A stretch of 64,000 nucleotides of DNA, from contig NZ_CP109178.1 of the NCBI RefSeq assembly GCF_036248255.1, forward strand, positions 992,001 through 1,056,000. Reading direction: 5' to 3'. Below are positions 16,873-26,568 of this stretch, one piece after another (position 1 is the stretch's first letter; each line of letters opens with the position of its first letter). The notes under the pieces were generated by a model that worked only from the letters and a program-made list of their open reading frames with translations, ran no database searches and was not told the origin of the DNA. The stretch is from Streptomyces sp. NBC_01717. Its GTDB lineage: Bacteria > Actinomycetota > Actinomycetes > Streptomycetales > Streptomycetaceae. Both the position numbers and the translations under genes were made by a program.

Positions 16873-17837
16873 CGGGCGGCTCCCGCCGGAAGGACGACGA
16901 TACGGCCGGTGCTCGTGCCGTCGGCGACACGCTGGACCGCGTCCGCCGCACCGTCCATCGCGACACGCTCGCTGATCAGCGGCTTGATGACACCGCGCGC
17001 CGCGAGCGCGGTGAGCTCCTGGTGGCAGGCGCGGACCGCGGCCGGGTCCTTGGTGTTGTACAGACCCCAGTGGAGCCCGACGATCGAATAGTTCTTGACC
17101 AGTGCGTGGTTGAGCGCCGGGGTCGGGATGACGCCGCTCGCGAAGCCGACGACGATCACCCGGCCCTCGAAGGCGATGCACTTCACCGACTTGGCGTACG
17201 CGTCGCCGCCGACCGGGTCGTACACGACGTCGGCGCCGCGCCCACCGGTGGCTTCCTTGACCGCCGCGACAATGTCCTCGGTGCGGCGGTCGATGACCAG
17301 GTCGCAGCCGAGCTCATGGGCGATCTTGGCCTTCTCGGGGCCTCCGACGACCCCGATGACCTTGGCCCCGGCGGCCTTGCCGAGCTGGACGGCCGCGCTG
17401 CCGACACCGCCCGCCGCGGCGTGCACGAGGAGGGTCTCGCCCGCCTGGAGGTGAGCCCTGCGGTGCAGTCCGAACCAGCCCGTCTGGTAGCCGATGTGCA
17501 GCGCGGCCGCTTCGGCGTCGTCCAGGGTGTCCGGGGCGGGCAGAAGAGCCGCCTCGTCCGCGACGACGTACTCGGCGAAGCCGCCGTTCGGCAGGGCGGG
17601 GGTGGCGAGGACCCGGCGCCCGTCCTGCGTCTCGCCGCAGATCTCGACTCCCGGGGTGAACGGCAGGGGCGGCCGCACCTGGTACTGGCCGCGGCAGAGC
17701 AGCGCGTCCGGGAAGTTGATGTTCGCCGCGAGCACCTTGAGGAGCACCTGTCCGTCGCCGGGCGTGGGCCGCTCCGTCTCCTCGAGCCGCATCACCTCGC
17801 TCGGCTCGCCGTTCCGGTGCACTCGCCATGCCTGCAT
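16869..17837 (-). CDS. zinc-independent NADPH:quinone oxidoreductase (MDR superfamily)
   Basis: 322 aa. The N-terminal GroES-like domain has ANINFPDALLCRGQYQ and the Rossmann domain has LLVHAAAGGVGSAAVQLGKA near residue 140. There is no structural-zinc cysteine cluster, as in quinone/enoyl reductases. The first gene of the acyl-CoA dehydrogenase operon, so it may reduce an enoyl or quinone intermediate of that pathway. The ATG at 17837 follows GGAGG. Confidence 0.88.
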   Translation of the reverse strand: MQAWRVHRNGEPSEVMRLEETERPTPGDGQVLLKVLAANINFPDALLCRGQYQVRPPLPFTPGVEICGETQDGRRVLATPALPNGGFAEYVVADEAALLPAPDTLDDAEAAALHIGYQTGWFGLHRRAHLQAGETLLVHAAAGGVGSAAVQLGKAAGAKVIGVVGGPEKAKIAHELGCDLVIDRRTEDIVAAVKEATGGRGADVVYDPVGGDAYAKSVKCIAFEGRVIVVGFASGVIPTPALNHALVKNYSIVGLHWGLYNTKDPAAVRACHQELTALAARGVIKPLISERVAMDGAADAVQRVADGTSTGRIVVLPAGAAR

Positions 17838-17886
17838 GAGGGGCCTCCACAACACTGTCGGCATTACCACTGCTCCGGCGCATACT

Positions 17887-17898
17887 AAGCGGTCGCTT
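17887..17898. promoter_or_regulatory. TetR-type palindrome before the acyl-CoA dehydrogenase operon
   Basis: AAGCGGTCGCTT is a near-perfect palindrome (AAGCG-GT-CGCTT), extended on one side as ACTAAGCGGTCGCTTGCC. It lies ~50 bases upstream of the quinone oxidoreductase start. Similar sequences are common TetR-family operators of actinobacterial acyl-CoA catabolic genes. No TetR gene is adjacent. Confidence 0.45.
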
Positions 17899-17951
17899 GC
17901 CCACCTGGGAACAGCCTGCCCGGACCGATTCGGCCGAGCCGGGACATGACT

Positions 17952-17995
17952 GCGCGCCCGGCACGCCCCGAGAGGTCCGGGGGTGCCGGGCGCGC
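17952..17995. terminator. strong hairpin terminator after the GH84 gene
   Basis: GCGCGCCCGGCAC and GTGCCGGGCGCGC form a 13-base stem, continued by C/G pairs around a ~10-base loop. A second CCGGCCGG repeat hairpin follows at about 17996-18020. Both are downstream of the minus-strand GH84 stop at 18052. Confidence 0.65.
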
Positions 17996-18051
17996 GGCCG
18001 GCCGGAGCGGAGCCGGCCGGTGTCGAGGGCCGCTCCGACGGACCTACCGGT

Positions 18052-20727
18052 TCAGCCGACCACCAGCTCGGCGATCTGCGGCGCCGCCGACCCGGCACGC
18101 CAGGCGAGACGTACCGCATCAGCTGTGCGACCGGTCGTGTTCACCCTGGTGTACGGACCGTCGAGCTCGCCGACGGTGTGCCAGGTGCCGTCGACGCCCC
18201 GCAGCTGGATGTCGGCGAGGGCGTCCGCCCCGGCCGGCTGCAGGACGGTGACGGACCCGACGGAGCGCACGGAGCCGAGACCCAGCTCCAGCACCTCACC
18301 GGCCTCGGGCGCGCGCGCCGCCCGGTAGACGGTGCCCAGGTCACCGTCGGCCGCCGAGCGCAGGGCGGATCCGCTGGAGGCGGGCGGCCCGCCGGCCACC
18401 GCACCGTCCTTCAGCTCGACGGCGAACTCACGCACGACAAGCCAGTTCGTCTGGCCCGCGGTCGCCCGCGCCCGCACATAGCGGGCCTTCGTACCGGCGG
18501 GGGCTGTTGCGGTGACATCCGGCTTTCCGGAGAACGTGGTGAGCTGCTGCCAGCTCTGCCCGTCGACGGAGTACTCCAGCACGCCGTCGTGGAGGTAGTC
18601 GCCGGTGCTGCCGGGCTTGGCCATGGCGAGGGTGATGTCGCCGATCTCCCGTGCCCGGCCCAGGTCGACGGTGAGCTGATCACCGGCGGCGGGGGGCGCG
18701 TCGCTCCAGAAGTACGTCGAGTCGTCGCCGTCGAGCATCCGGGCGACGGTGTTGGTCTGGTACGTTCCGAGGCTGGTCGATGCCGTGGGCCTGCCGCTCA
18801 CACCGATGATCCGGTCGTGTTCGGCACTCGCCTTGTCGACGAATCCGTCCAGCACCCCGTCGCCGACGATGACCGGCACCTTGCGACCGTCAAGGCCCGT
18901 GTAGGTGAAGGACTTCGCCTCGGCGACGAGTGCGGGCAGCTGCCGACGGAGCTCCCAGGCCTGCGCGCCCTTTCCGGCGCGCGCCGCCTCGACCATGCGC
19001 AGGGCGGTGCGGGTCGCGGTTGCCCAGGCCTCGGTGGCGTCCAGCCAGGGGCCGGAGTCGTCGATGAACCCACGGTCCGGGAGGCTGCCGCGCAGGCGGT
19101 CCGGGGCGTCGCCCAGATCACGGAGCACCGAGGTGAGCCGCGCCACGTCCCCGGACTTCCAGTAGCGGGCGAACTCGGCTGCCAGGTCGGGTGCTTCCTG
19201 CTTGTTCAGCGCCGAGCTGTAGTTGATGTCGGCGAAGGCCCGCAGCGCCTTCTCGGTGCGGGCGTCGCCGCCCGCGTACTCCTTGAGCCCCTGCAGCCAC
19301 GAGGCCCGCTCGTCGTACGCGGCGTCGTTCCAGGAGTAGTCCGCGACCGTGTAGAGCGAGAGCTTGGAGGCGTACGGCTGGATCATCGGGTTGGCGGTGA
19401 TCCCGGCCAGCTCCCCCGGCAGCCCCTTCTCGCGGCCGTTGAACGGGCCGAGCAGCAGCCGGTTGGTGACGTAGTCGTTGACCGGGTAGTTGTCCCAGGT
19501 CAGGATCGGGTGGTTGAAGACCGTGCGGGCGGCCTTGGCCTGGGCGACGGTCATCGTCGGCGCGATGACGCCGACACCCGTCCACTCGACGAGGACATCG
19601 GGGTCGAGTTGCTCGGCGAGCGCCGTCTTGTAGGGCGACGCCGAGACGTTGTAGTACTCGGTGGGCACCATCTGGAGCGGCTGGGCGCCCGGGTGCGTGG
19701 CGATGAACTCCTTGTTCACCTTGTTCAGGAGGTACGCCTGCGCGGCACCCGCCGCACCGCCGCCGGTCCCCCACTTCTCCTCGTCCGCCGCGCAGTTCCA
19801 GTCGGTGTAGCTGATGTCGTCGAGTGGGACGGCGAAGGTGCGTACACCGATGTCCCAGATCGTCTGGAACTTGTCGACGAGCGCCTTGGCGTCGGCGTCG
19901 GAGCTGTAGCAGACGGAAAGTCCGGGCGAGAGGGCATAGGTGAACTCGACGTGCCGCTGCACGGCCCGGTCGGCGAGTTCCTTGATCTGCGCCAGCTGAT
20001 CGGCGGGATACTGGTCGCGCCACTTCGCGCGGAGATACGCGTCGTCCTTCGGCGAGTACACATAGATGTTCATCTTGTGCTCGCCGTAGTAGTCGAGCTG
20101 GTCGAGGCGCGCCGCATGGGACCAAGGCGTGCCGTAGAAGCCCTCGATGACGCCGCGCAGCGCGGTGCCCGGCCAGTCGCGCACGGCAAGCCCGTCGACC
20201 TTGGTGCCGGGGTGGTTCTGCCGCGGCAGGATCTGACGGAGGGTCTGGGCGGCGTAGTACGTGCCGGTGGTGTCCTTGCCCGCGAGGACGATGCGGTCGG
20301 CACCGATGCCGAGGACGTATCCGTCGGCGGGCAGCGCGTCGGGGCCTTCGATGTGCTGGGCCGCGAGGGCGGCGGTGGCACCGATGTGGACGGTGAGTCC
20401 GCTTCTGCCGGGGCTGTCGCTCCGTACGATCCGCTGCGCACCGGCTCGTCGCAGCGCGGCTTCGACGACCTTCACGGAGGGTTCGTCGGAGGTGTCGCCC
20501 GTCACGAGGGTGACGGTGGGGCTGATCGTGATCCGGTCGGACCGGGTCCTGACGGATTGCGGGGTCGGGGTGATGGCCGGAGTGCGTCGGCCGGTCTCGG
20601 CATTCGTCAGGGCGTCCGTCCGGCCGCTGTCGGCGGCCTGGGCAGCCGGCGCGGCGGTCAGCAGGCCACCGACGAGCAGACTCGCGGCCGCGGCGAGCGC
20701 GGTGAGACGGGGTGGGCGAGGCGTCAC
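18052..20727 (-). CDS. secreted GH84 beta-N-acetylglucosaminidase with CBM32-like domain
   Basis: 891 aa. Signal peptide (TALAAAASLLVGGLLTAAPA, then AQAA), an N-terminal GH20b-like domain, then the GH84 barrel with GVIEGFYGTPWSH near residue 190 and the paired catalytic aspartates in VPLDDIS near residue 302. A helical region and a discoidin/CBM32-like module (VARMLDGDDSTYFWSD) complete it. It should release GlcNAc from chitin-derived or glycoprotein material outside the cell. The GTG at 20727 follows GGAGGA closely; a GTG at 20745 is the alternative. Confidence 0.92.
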   Translation of the reverse strand: MTPRPPRLTALAAAASLLVGGLLTAAPAAQAADSGRTDALTNAETGRRTPAITPTPQSVRTRSDRITISPTVTLVTGDTSDEPSVKVVEAALRRAGAQRIVRSDSPGRSGLTVHIGATAALAAQHIEGPDALPADGYVLGIGADRIVLAGKDTTGTYYAAQTLRQILPRQNHPGTKVDGLAVRDWPGTALRGVIEGFYGTPWSHAARLDQLDYYGEHKMNIYVYSPKDDAYLRAKWRDQYPADQLAQIKELADRAVQRHVEFTYALSPGLSVCYSSDADAKALVDKFQTIWDIGVRTFAVPLDDISYTDWNCAADEEKWGTGGGAAGAAQAYLLNKVNKEFIATHPGAQPLQMVPTEYYNVSASPYKTALAEQLDPDVLVEWTGVGVIAPTMTVAQAKAARTVFNHPILTWDNYPVNDYVTNRLLLGPFNGREKGLPGELAGITANPMIQPYASKLSLYTVADYSWNDAAYDERASWLQGLKEYAGGDARTEKALRAFADINYSSALNKQEAPDLAAEFARYWKSGDVARLTSVLRDLGDAPDRLRGSLPDRGFIDDSGPWLDATEAWATATRTALRMVEAARAGKGAQAWELRRQLPALVAEAKSFTYTGLDGRKVPVIVGDGVLDGFVDKASAEHDRIIGVSGRPTASTSLGTYQTNTVARMLDGDDSTYFWSDAPPAAGDQLTVDLGRAREIGDITLAMAKPGSTGDYLHDGVLEYSVDGQSWQQLTTFSGKPDVTATAPAGTKARYVRARATAGQTNWLVVREFAVELKDGAVAGGPPASSGSALRSAADGDLGTVYRAARAPEAGEVLELGLGSVRSVGSVTVLQPAGADALADIQLRGVDGTWHTVGELDGPYTRVNTTGRTADAVRLAWRAGSAAPQIAELVVG

Positions 20728-20807
20728 AGGTCCTCCATGGGTCACTCAAGTCATCAGAGTCGCGCAACACAACGAGACCGAATTCAACATCGTGGCGCCG
20801 ACATGTC

Positions 20808-20823
20808 AATGGTCTGGACAACA
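20808..20823. promoter_or_regulatory. DasR-like operator (dre) before the GH84 gene
   Basis: TGGTCTGGACAA at 20810-20821 matches 10 of 12 positions of the DasR core TGGTCTAGACCA. It lies about 85 bases upstream of the GH84 start. DasR is the Streptomyces GntR-family regulator of GlcNAc and chitin genes, so an N-acetylglucosaminidase is a natural target. The rest of the 395-base intergenic stretch (20728-21122) shows nothing else I can name. Confidence 0.55.
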
Positions 20824-21122
20824 TCAACGCCTGGACCTGGTGTTTTGTCTTCGCAAGAGGGGTGCGATACACGCCCTGACGGGTCGTGGGCCGGAGCGGC
20901 TGCCGGGAACGCGGGAAGAGCCGGCGGTCGTGGCGGGCCCAACGACGGCCCCGGTCGGCGACATCCGGGAGCCGGAGCAGACCACGGAGGTGGTCGACGC
21001 GAAAGAGGCGACACGAGGCCCACCGGACGCGCTGACCGACAACGCGTCGGCCAACTATCGTTTTCCCGCAAAGCAGTTGGCGCCGAACGCCCGGCGAGCG
21101 GCGGACCATGTGTGTGATGGAC

Positions 21123-21551
21123 TCACGACGCGCGCCAGCCGCTCCACCGCAGGACCGAGACCTCGACCACCGGTCCGTCAGGAGGGTGCTCGGCGTACTG
21201 CCGGTATTTCGCCCTGAGCAGGCCGACACAGCGGGCGGCCTCGGAGAAGCGGTCGGGTGACGGGAGCACCCGGGCCTCGCCATCGGCCCGCACCCACCAC
21301 AGCCGGTCCCAGTCCTCCTCGTAGTGGTCGGTGAGCAGACAGACCGAAGGGTGGGCGGCGATGTTGGCCAGGCGTTTCAGGCGCGTCGTCCGCTTCGGTT
21401 TGTGGTCCACGGCCAGCATCACCGTGTCGCCGTCCAGGGCGAACACCACCGGCACCAGATGCGGGCGGGAGGCCGCGTCGATCGTCGCCAGGTGGGCGAT
21501 GCGCGCCGCGGCGAACCTCTCCCGGGCCTCAGCACTCGTCAGAGCGGGCAT
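21123..21551 (-). CDS. PPOX-class F420-type oxidoreductase (Rv0121-like)
   Basis: 142 aa, split-barrel flavin/deazaflavin-binding protein. ARIAHLATIDAASRPHLVPV followed by FALDGDTVMLAVDHKPKRT is typical of the pyridoxamine-oxidase-like F420 family, as is the C-terminal segment with LLRAKYRQYAEHPPDGPVVE. The ATG at 21551 follows AAGGGG; an upstream ATG at 21629 lacks a site. It lies 80 bases after an LLM-class F420 enzyme on the same strand, so both may share a transcript. Substrate unknown. Confidence 0.85.
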   Translation of the reverse strand: MPALTSAEARERFAAARIAHLATIDAASRPHLVPVVFALDGDTVMLAVDHKPKRTTRLKRLANIAAHPSVCLLTDHYEEDWDRLWWVRADGEARVLPSPDRFSEAARCVGLLRAKYRQYAEHPPDGPVVEVSVLRWSGWRAS

Positions 21552-21630
21552 CGCACCCCTTACGACAGTTGCGGCGATCACGGCGGGCGGTCGGGGATTT
21601 CCGGATCGACCCCACACCCCGAGGCGCATC

Positions 21631-22455
21631 TCAGCGGTATCGGCCGGCCACTTCGGCCAGCCGGTCGAGGTACTCCAGCGTCTCCCGTTCGGGCATCGTC
21701 GGCACGTAGAACAACAGTCGTTCGACGCCCAGACCGATGTAGCCCTCGATCTGACCGGGGTCGTCGGAAGCCGCGTACACCGTCACCGGCACCTCTCGCT
21801 CGGCAAGTGCGCGCAGCCGCTCGATCCGTGGACCGAGCTCCTGCGGCGAGGCGCTGTTGGCCAGCCACGCGTCTCCGAGTTGCGCCACCCGCGGGAACGC
21901 GCCCTCGCCGCCACCGACGTAGATCGGCGGATGGGGTCGCTGCACGGGCTTGGGCCATGCGAAGACCGGATCGAAGTTCACGAACTCACCGTGGAACTCG
22001 GCTCTCTCCGAGGTCCACAGCTCTCGCATGGCGCGCAGCCGCTCGTCGGTGAGCCGGCCACGGGTCGAGGGATCCGTGCCGTGGTTCCGCATCTCCTCAC
22101 GGTTCCAGCCGACACCGATACCGAAGATCACGCGGCCGCCGGAGACCAGATCGAGCGAAGCGACTTCCTTCGCCGTGATGATCGGGTCCCGCTGCGGGAT
22201 CAGGGCGATACCGGTGCCCAGCAGCAGCCGCTCGGTCACCACGCCGACCGCGGTCAGGGCAACGAAGGGGTCCAGGGTGCGGTAGTAGACCTCCGGCAGT
22301 TCACCACCGCCCGGGTAGGGCGTCTGACGGTCGGCCGGGATGTGGCTGTGCTCGGCGATGAACAACGAGTCGAAAGACCGTTCTTCGAGCGCGGCCCCGA
22401 GCGAGGTCGGGCCGATTCCCTGGTCGGTGATGAAAGTCGATACCCCGAATTTCAC
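21631..22455 (-). CDS. LLM-class F420-dependent oxidoreductase
   Basis: 274-residue luciferase-like TIM barrel. It starts MKFGVSTFITDQGIG and contains LLLGTGIALIPQRDPIITAK, then GRVIFGIGVGWNREEMRNHG and PPIYVGGGEGAFPRVAQLGD. These are hallmarks of actinobacterial F420-dependent oxidoreductases. It likely transfers hydride between F420H2 and an unknown substrate. Paired with the downstream PPOX-class gene. Confidence 0.88.
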   Translation of the reverse strand: MKFGVSTFITDQGIGPTSLGAALEERSFDSLFIAEHSHIPADRQTPYPGGGELPEVYYRTLDPFVALTAVGVVTERLLLGTGIALIPQRDPIITAKEVASLDLVSGGRVIFGIGVGWNREEMRNHGTDPSTRGRLTDERLRAMRELWTSERAEFHGEFVNFDPVFAWPKPVQRPHPPIYVGGGEGAFPRVAQLGDAWLANSASPQELGPRIERLRALAEREVPVTVYAASDDPGQIEGYIGLGVERLLFYVPTMPERETLEYLDRLAEVAGRYR

Positions 22456-22559
22456 GGCGGCTCCGTCGAGGATTGAGTGGGGAGAGGACGGGTGGCACAG
22501 ATCTGTTGACTACCCGCCCCCGGCGTTCCCGTTTCCATGACCACCCGGGAGAACCATCG

Positions 22560-22770
22560 CGTGGCCCCCCACCTCACTGGACCGGGCGGTGATCGCCCCG
22601 TCCACGGCGACGGTCCTCGATGCCCGGGACGGCAAGCGTCTGGCCACCAAGGTGTCCACTGCCGCACTCCAGCGGATCTTCGGCGTACCGCCGCTCGCCG
22701 TCGCCCTCTTCATGCTGGTCGATACGGTGGTCCGAGCCACGCCACGCCGTCACCGGCCGGCCGGGATCCG
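22560..22770 (+). pseudogene. C-terminal relic of a TauE/SafE sulfite exporter
   Basis: One plus-strand frame reads DGKRLATKVSTAALQRIFG followed by LAVALFMLVDTVVR. This is the pattern of the last transmembrane segments of TauE/SafE permeases (GARLATR...LRRLFA...L). No start or upstream helices remain, and the frame has no stop before the CstR gene. TauE exporters are regular partners of CstR and rhodanese genes, which lie just beyond, so I read this as the decayed third member. Confidence 0.5.
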
Positions 22771-22773
22771 GGC

Positions 22774-23702
<929 letters not shown>

Positions 23703-23722
23703 AGCGGTACGGAAGTGCCCGT

Positions 23723-23767
23723 ACGGCAGGAGCCGGTCACGCCACCGGCGTGACCGGCTCCTGCCGT
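23723..23767. terminator. perfect 21-base-stem bidirectional terminator
   Basis: ACGGCAGGAGCCGGTCACGC (plus one further C) at 23723-23743 pairs perfectly with its complement at 23747-23767 around a 3-base loop. It sits between the convergent rhodanese and hydrolase genes. Confidence 0.85.
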
Positions 23768-23778
23768 GAACAAGCAGG

Positions 23779-25101
23779 TCAGACGTCGTCCCGGACGAGG
23801 GCCAGCAGCCGGTCCAGCACCCGCGGTCCCCCGGCGCGCAGGCCGTCGTGCTCGAACTCGTTCGTCACCCAGGTGCGCAGTCCGCGGATCGACGCGGCGG
23901 TGCGCAGCGCATGCTCCGTGTCTACGTACATGTCGTCGTGGTAGACGGCCGCGGCGACCGGCACCTGGTTGGCGGCGAGGCGCTCGGGGTCGTACAGCTC
24001 GGGCCAGTCGGTACGGGAGGCGAGCAGTTCGGCGGTCTCGCGCAGCGGGCGCAGCGCCGGGTCGACCTCGAAGTGCCAGGGGTGGATGGTCTCGCCGGTG
24101 AGGAGCACCGGCCCGTCGCCCGCCAGGGCGGTGGCGACGTCGAACTGGGGGAATTCGGCGCGGACCCGCTCGGCGGCCCAGCCGGTGGGCTGCTTGCCCT
24201 GGCCGTAGATCGCCTCGTGCATCAGGGCGTACAGGGGGTGGCCCGCGAACGAGTTGGCGGTGCGCATGGCTTCCTGGAACGTGTCGGAGAGCTCGATGCC
24301 CAGCGGCGTGCGGACGAAGGCGTTCTCCAGCAGGTAGTGCAGCTGGTGGCTGCCGTTGCCGCTGCCGAGCATGATGCCCAGGGACTGGAACCCCTCGGGC
24401 GTGAGGCGGTGTCCGGCGCTCTCCGGGCGGTGCTCCGCAAGGTACGCGGCGATCTCGCGGACGCGCTCGACGTCCTGCGGGTAGCGGGCGTAGTGGGCGG
24501 CGACCTTGCGCTCGATCCGTGGGTACGCGGCGCGGTAGACGTCGTCCGCGTGGGCATCGAGCGAGGGCAGCCCGCCGGTGATCAGGACAGCCTTGAGCCC
24601 CTCGGGGGCGGCCGACAGGTAGTGGACCGCACAGAAGCCGCCGAACGACTGGCCGAGCACGGTCCACGGGGCGCCGCCGGTCAGCTGCGGCCGGATCAGC
24701 TCGCAGTCGCGCACGATGTTGTCGGAGCGGAAGTGGGCAAGATAGTCGGCCTGCTCGCGCGGGCCGCCGCGCAGCGGCAGCGTCTGCCGGTTGGCGGGGG
24801 TCGAAAGGCCGGTGCCGCGCTGGTCGAGGAGCAGCACGCGGAACTCCTCCACCGCCCGCCCCAGCCAGGCCTCCGTACCGACGAAGCGACGGGCCCCGAA
24901 GCCCGGTCCGCCCTCCAGATAGACCAACCACGGCAGATCGTCGCCGGCCTTGCCGCGGGCGACGGCTTCCCGGCCGAAGAGCTCGATCTGCTCACCGCCC
25001 GGATCGGTGTGATCGAGAGGAACCGTGAAATGACGGTCGGTGAGAACGACGCCGGGCTGCCGGTAACTGCTCAAGAGATGCTCCTGGATCAGATGTTTCA
25101 C
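23779..25101 (-). CDS. alpha/beta-hydrolase, proline iminopeptidase-like
   Basis: 440 aa, no signal peptide. Motifs in order: YLEGGPGFGARRF (oxyanion loop), LLLDQRGTGLSTP, the nucleophile elbow GQSFGGF with Ser near residue 150, and a C-terminal EHDG with the probable catalytic His. This order and the GGPG and DQRGxG motifs fit the prolyl aminopeptidase family. It likely removes N-terminal proline from peptides in the cytoplasm. ATG at 25101. Confidence 0.85.
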   Translation of the reverse strand: MKHLIQEHLLSSYRQPGVVLTDRHFTVPLDHTDPGGEQIELFGREAVARGKAGDDLPWLVYLEGGPGFGARRFVGTEAWLGRAVEEFRVLLLDQRGTGLSTPANRQTLPLRGGPREQADYLAHFRSDNIVRDCELIRPQLTGGAPWTVLGQSFGGFCAVHYLSAAPEGLKAVLITGGLPSLDAHADDVYRAAYPRIERKVAAHYARYPQDVERVREIAAYLAEHRPESAGHRLTPEGFQSLGIMLGSGNGSHQLHYLLENAFVRTPLGIELSDTFQEAMRTANSFAGHPLYALMHEAIYGQGKQPTGWAAERVRAEFPQFDVATALAGDGPVLLTGETIHPWHFEVDPALRPLRETAELLASRTDWPELYDPERLAANQVPVAAAVYHDDMYVDTEHALRTAASIRGLRTWVTNEFEHDGLRAGGPRVLDRLLALVRDDV

Positions 25102-25180
25102 GGACAGTTCAGCACACGGCCGTGACTCGGACGGTCCCGGCCCGTGTGCGCAGCGCGCGGGGCGCTCCTAGCGTGCAGTC

Positions 25181-26344
25181 ATGATCCGGTTCGAGCAGGT
25201 CAGCAAGGTCTATCCGGACGGTACGACCGCGGTCGACGGGCTGTCCTTCGAGGTGGGCGAGGGGGAACTCGTCACGTTGGTCGGACCGTCCGGCTGCGGC
25301 AAGACGACCACGATGATGATGGTGAACCGGCTGATCGAGCCGACCTCGGGCAGGATCCTGGTCGACGGCGAGGACATCGCGCAGGTCGACCCGGTGAAGC
25401 TGCGCCGCCGGATCGGCTATGTCATCCAGCAGGTCGGGCTCTTCCCGCACCGGACGGTCCTCGACAACACGGCGACCGTCCCCTCGTTGGTCGGCTGGAA
25501 GCGGGCGAGGGCGCGGGAGCGGGCGGCCGAGCTGCTGGATCTGGTGGGACTGGACCCGAACACGTACGGGTCCCGCTACCCCGCCCAGCTTTCCGGCGGC
25601 CAGCGGCAAAGGGTGGGCGTGGCACGGGCGCTGGCCGCCGATCCGCCGGTTCTGCTGATGGACGAACCGTTCGGCGCGGTCGACCCTGTGGTGCGCGAGC
25701 GGCTGCAGGACGAGTTCCTGAGCCTGCAGGCGGCGGTCAGGAAGACGGTCCTGATGGTGACCCATGACATCGAGGAGGCGGTCCGGATGGGCGACCGGAT
25801 CGCCGTGTACGGGGAGGGGCGCATCGAGCAGTTCGACAGCCCGGCGGCCGTGCTCGGCATGCCCGCGACTCCGTACGTGGCCCGGTTCGTGGGCGCGGAC
25901 CGGGGGCTGAAACGGCTGTCGGTCACCACGATCGAGCCGGACGACCTGGAGGAACCGCCGGTGGCGCGGCTCGACGAACCCGCCCGGACGGCGGCGGCCC
26001 GGCTGACCGGCGCGGACGCCCGCTGGGCGGTCGTACTGAACAGCGAGGGCGAGCTGCACGGCTGGGTGTCGGCGGACGCTCTGCGGACCGCCGGAGAACA
26101 TCGCACGGTCGGTGACCTGGCACGCCGGATGGACACGTGGGTGCCGGTCGGCACCCCGCTGAAGCAGGCGTTCAGCGAGATGCTCCAGCAGGACGCCGGC
26201 TGGGTGGCGGTGCTGGACGGTGCGCGTTTCCTCGGCGTACTGACTCCGGCGAAGCTCCATGAGGCGCTGCGTCGGTCGGTGGACGCGGACGCGCGGGGAG
26301 TGGGACGCGACGAGGTGCGGTTCGACTCGGTGGCGGGCGCGTAG
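25181..26344 (+). CDS. betaine/choline-type ABC transporter ATP-binding protein with CBS domains
   Basis: 387 aa. ATPase domain (~1-235): Walker A GPSGCGKTT, Q-loop QQVGLFPHRT, signature LSGGQRQRV, Walker B LLMDEPFGAVDP, and H-loop THDIEEA. Residues ~265-375 hold two CBS-like motifs, which in OpuA-type importers sense ionic strength. It should energise uptake of an osmoprotectant. Its permeases and binding protein are missing here but lie at 35847-38148 on the other strand. No clear ribosome site; a TAGCGT box 7 bases upstream suggests a leaderless transcript. Confidence 0.9.
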   Translation: MIRFEQVSKVYPDGTTAVDGLSFEVGEGELVTLVGPSGCGKTTTMMMVNRLIEPTSGRILVDGEDIAQVDPVKLRRRIGYVIQQVGLFPHRTVLDNTATVPSLVGWKRARARERAAELLDLVGLDPNTYGSRYPAQLSGGQRQRVGVARALAADPPVLLMDEPFGAVDPVVRERLQDEFLSLQAAVRKTVLMVTHDIEEAVRMGDRIAVYGEGRIEQFDSPAAVLGMPATPYVARFVGADRGLKRLSVTTIEPDDLEEPPVARLDEPARTAAARLTGADARWAVVLNSEGELHGWVSADALRTAGEHRTVGDLARRMDTWVPVGTPLKQAFSEMLQQDAGWVAVLDGARFLGVLTPAKLHEALRRSVDADARGVGRDEVRFDSVAGA

Positions 26345-26568
26345 CGAGCGCGCTGCGCGTCGCACGCCACGCGCCCGACAGGACCCGGGGGATCGCCGTC
26401 GGACGGCCATGCGGGAAGAGCGCCGCGACCTGAGGCGAACCGCTCGAATCGCTGTCAGGCATCAGAGGGAGCGTCACAGGCCTCCGGCCTGCGGGCAACG
26501 TGCATTCGCCGCGCCCGCGGGCCGGATGGCGGATGGGGCCCGACCGACCCCGATCCGCCGGGCAGGCC

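Noticed and set aside
17983..21117. 1044-codon plus-strand open frame
   Set aside because: Antisense to the GH84 gene, with Gly/Arg/Val-rich low-complexity translation and no domains; an effect of high GC.
22510..22740. small minus-strand gene before CstR
   Set aside because: The plus-strand frame in the same place matches TauE/SafE helices better; the minus frame has no ribosome site or domain.
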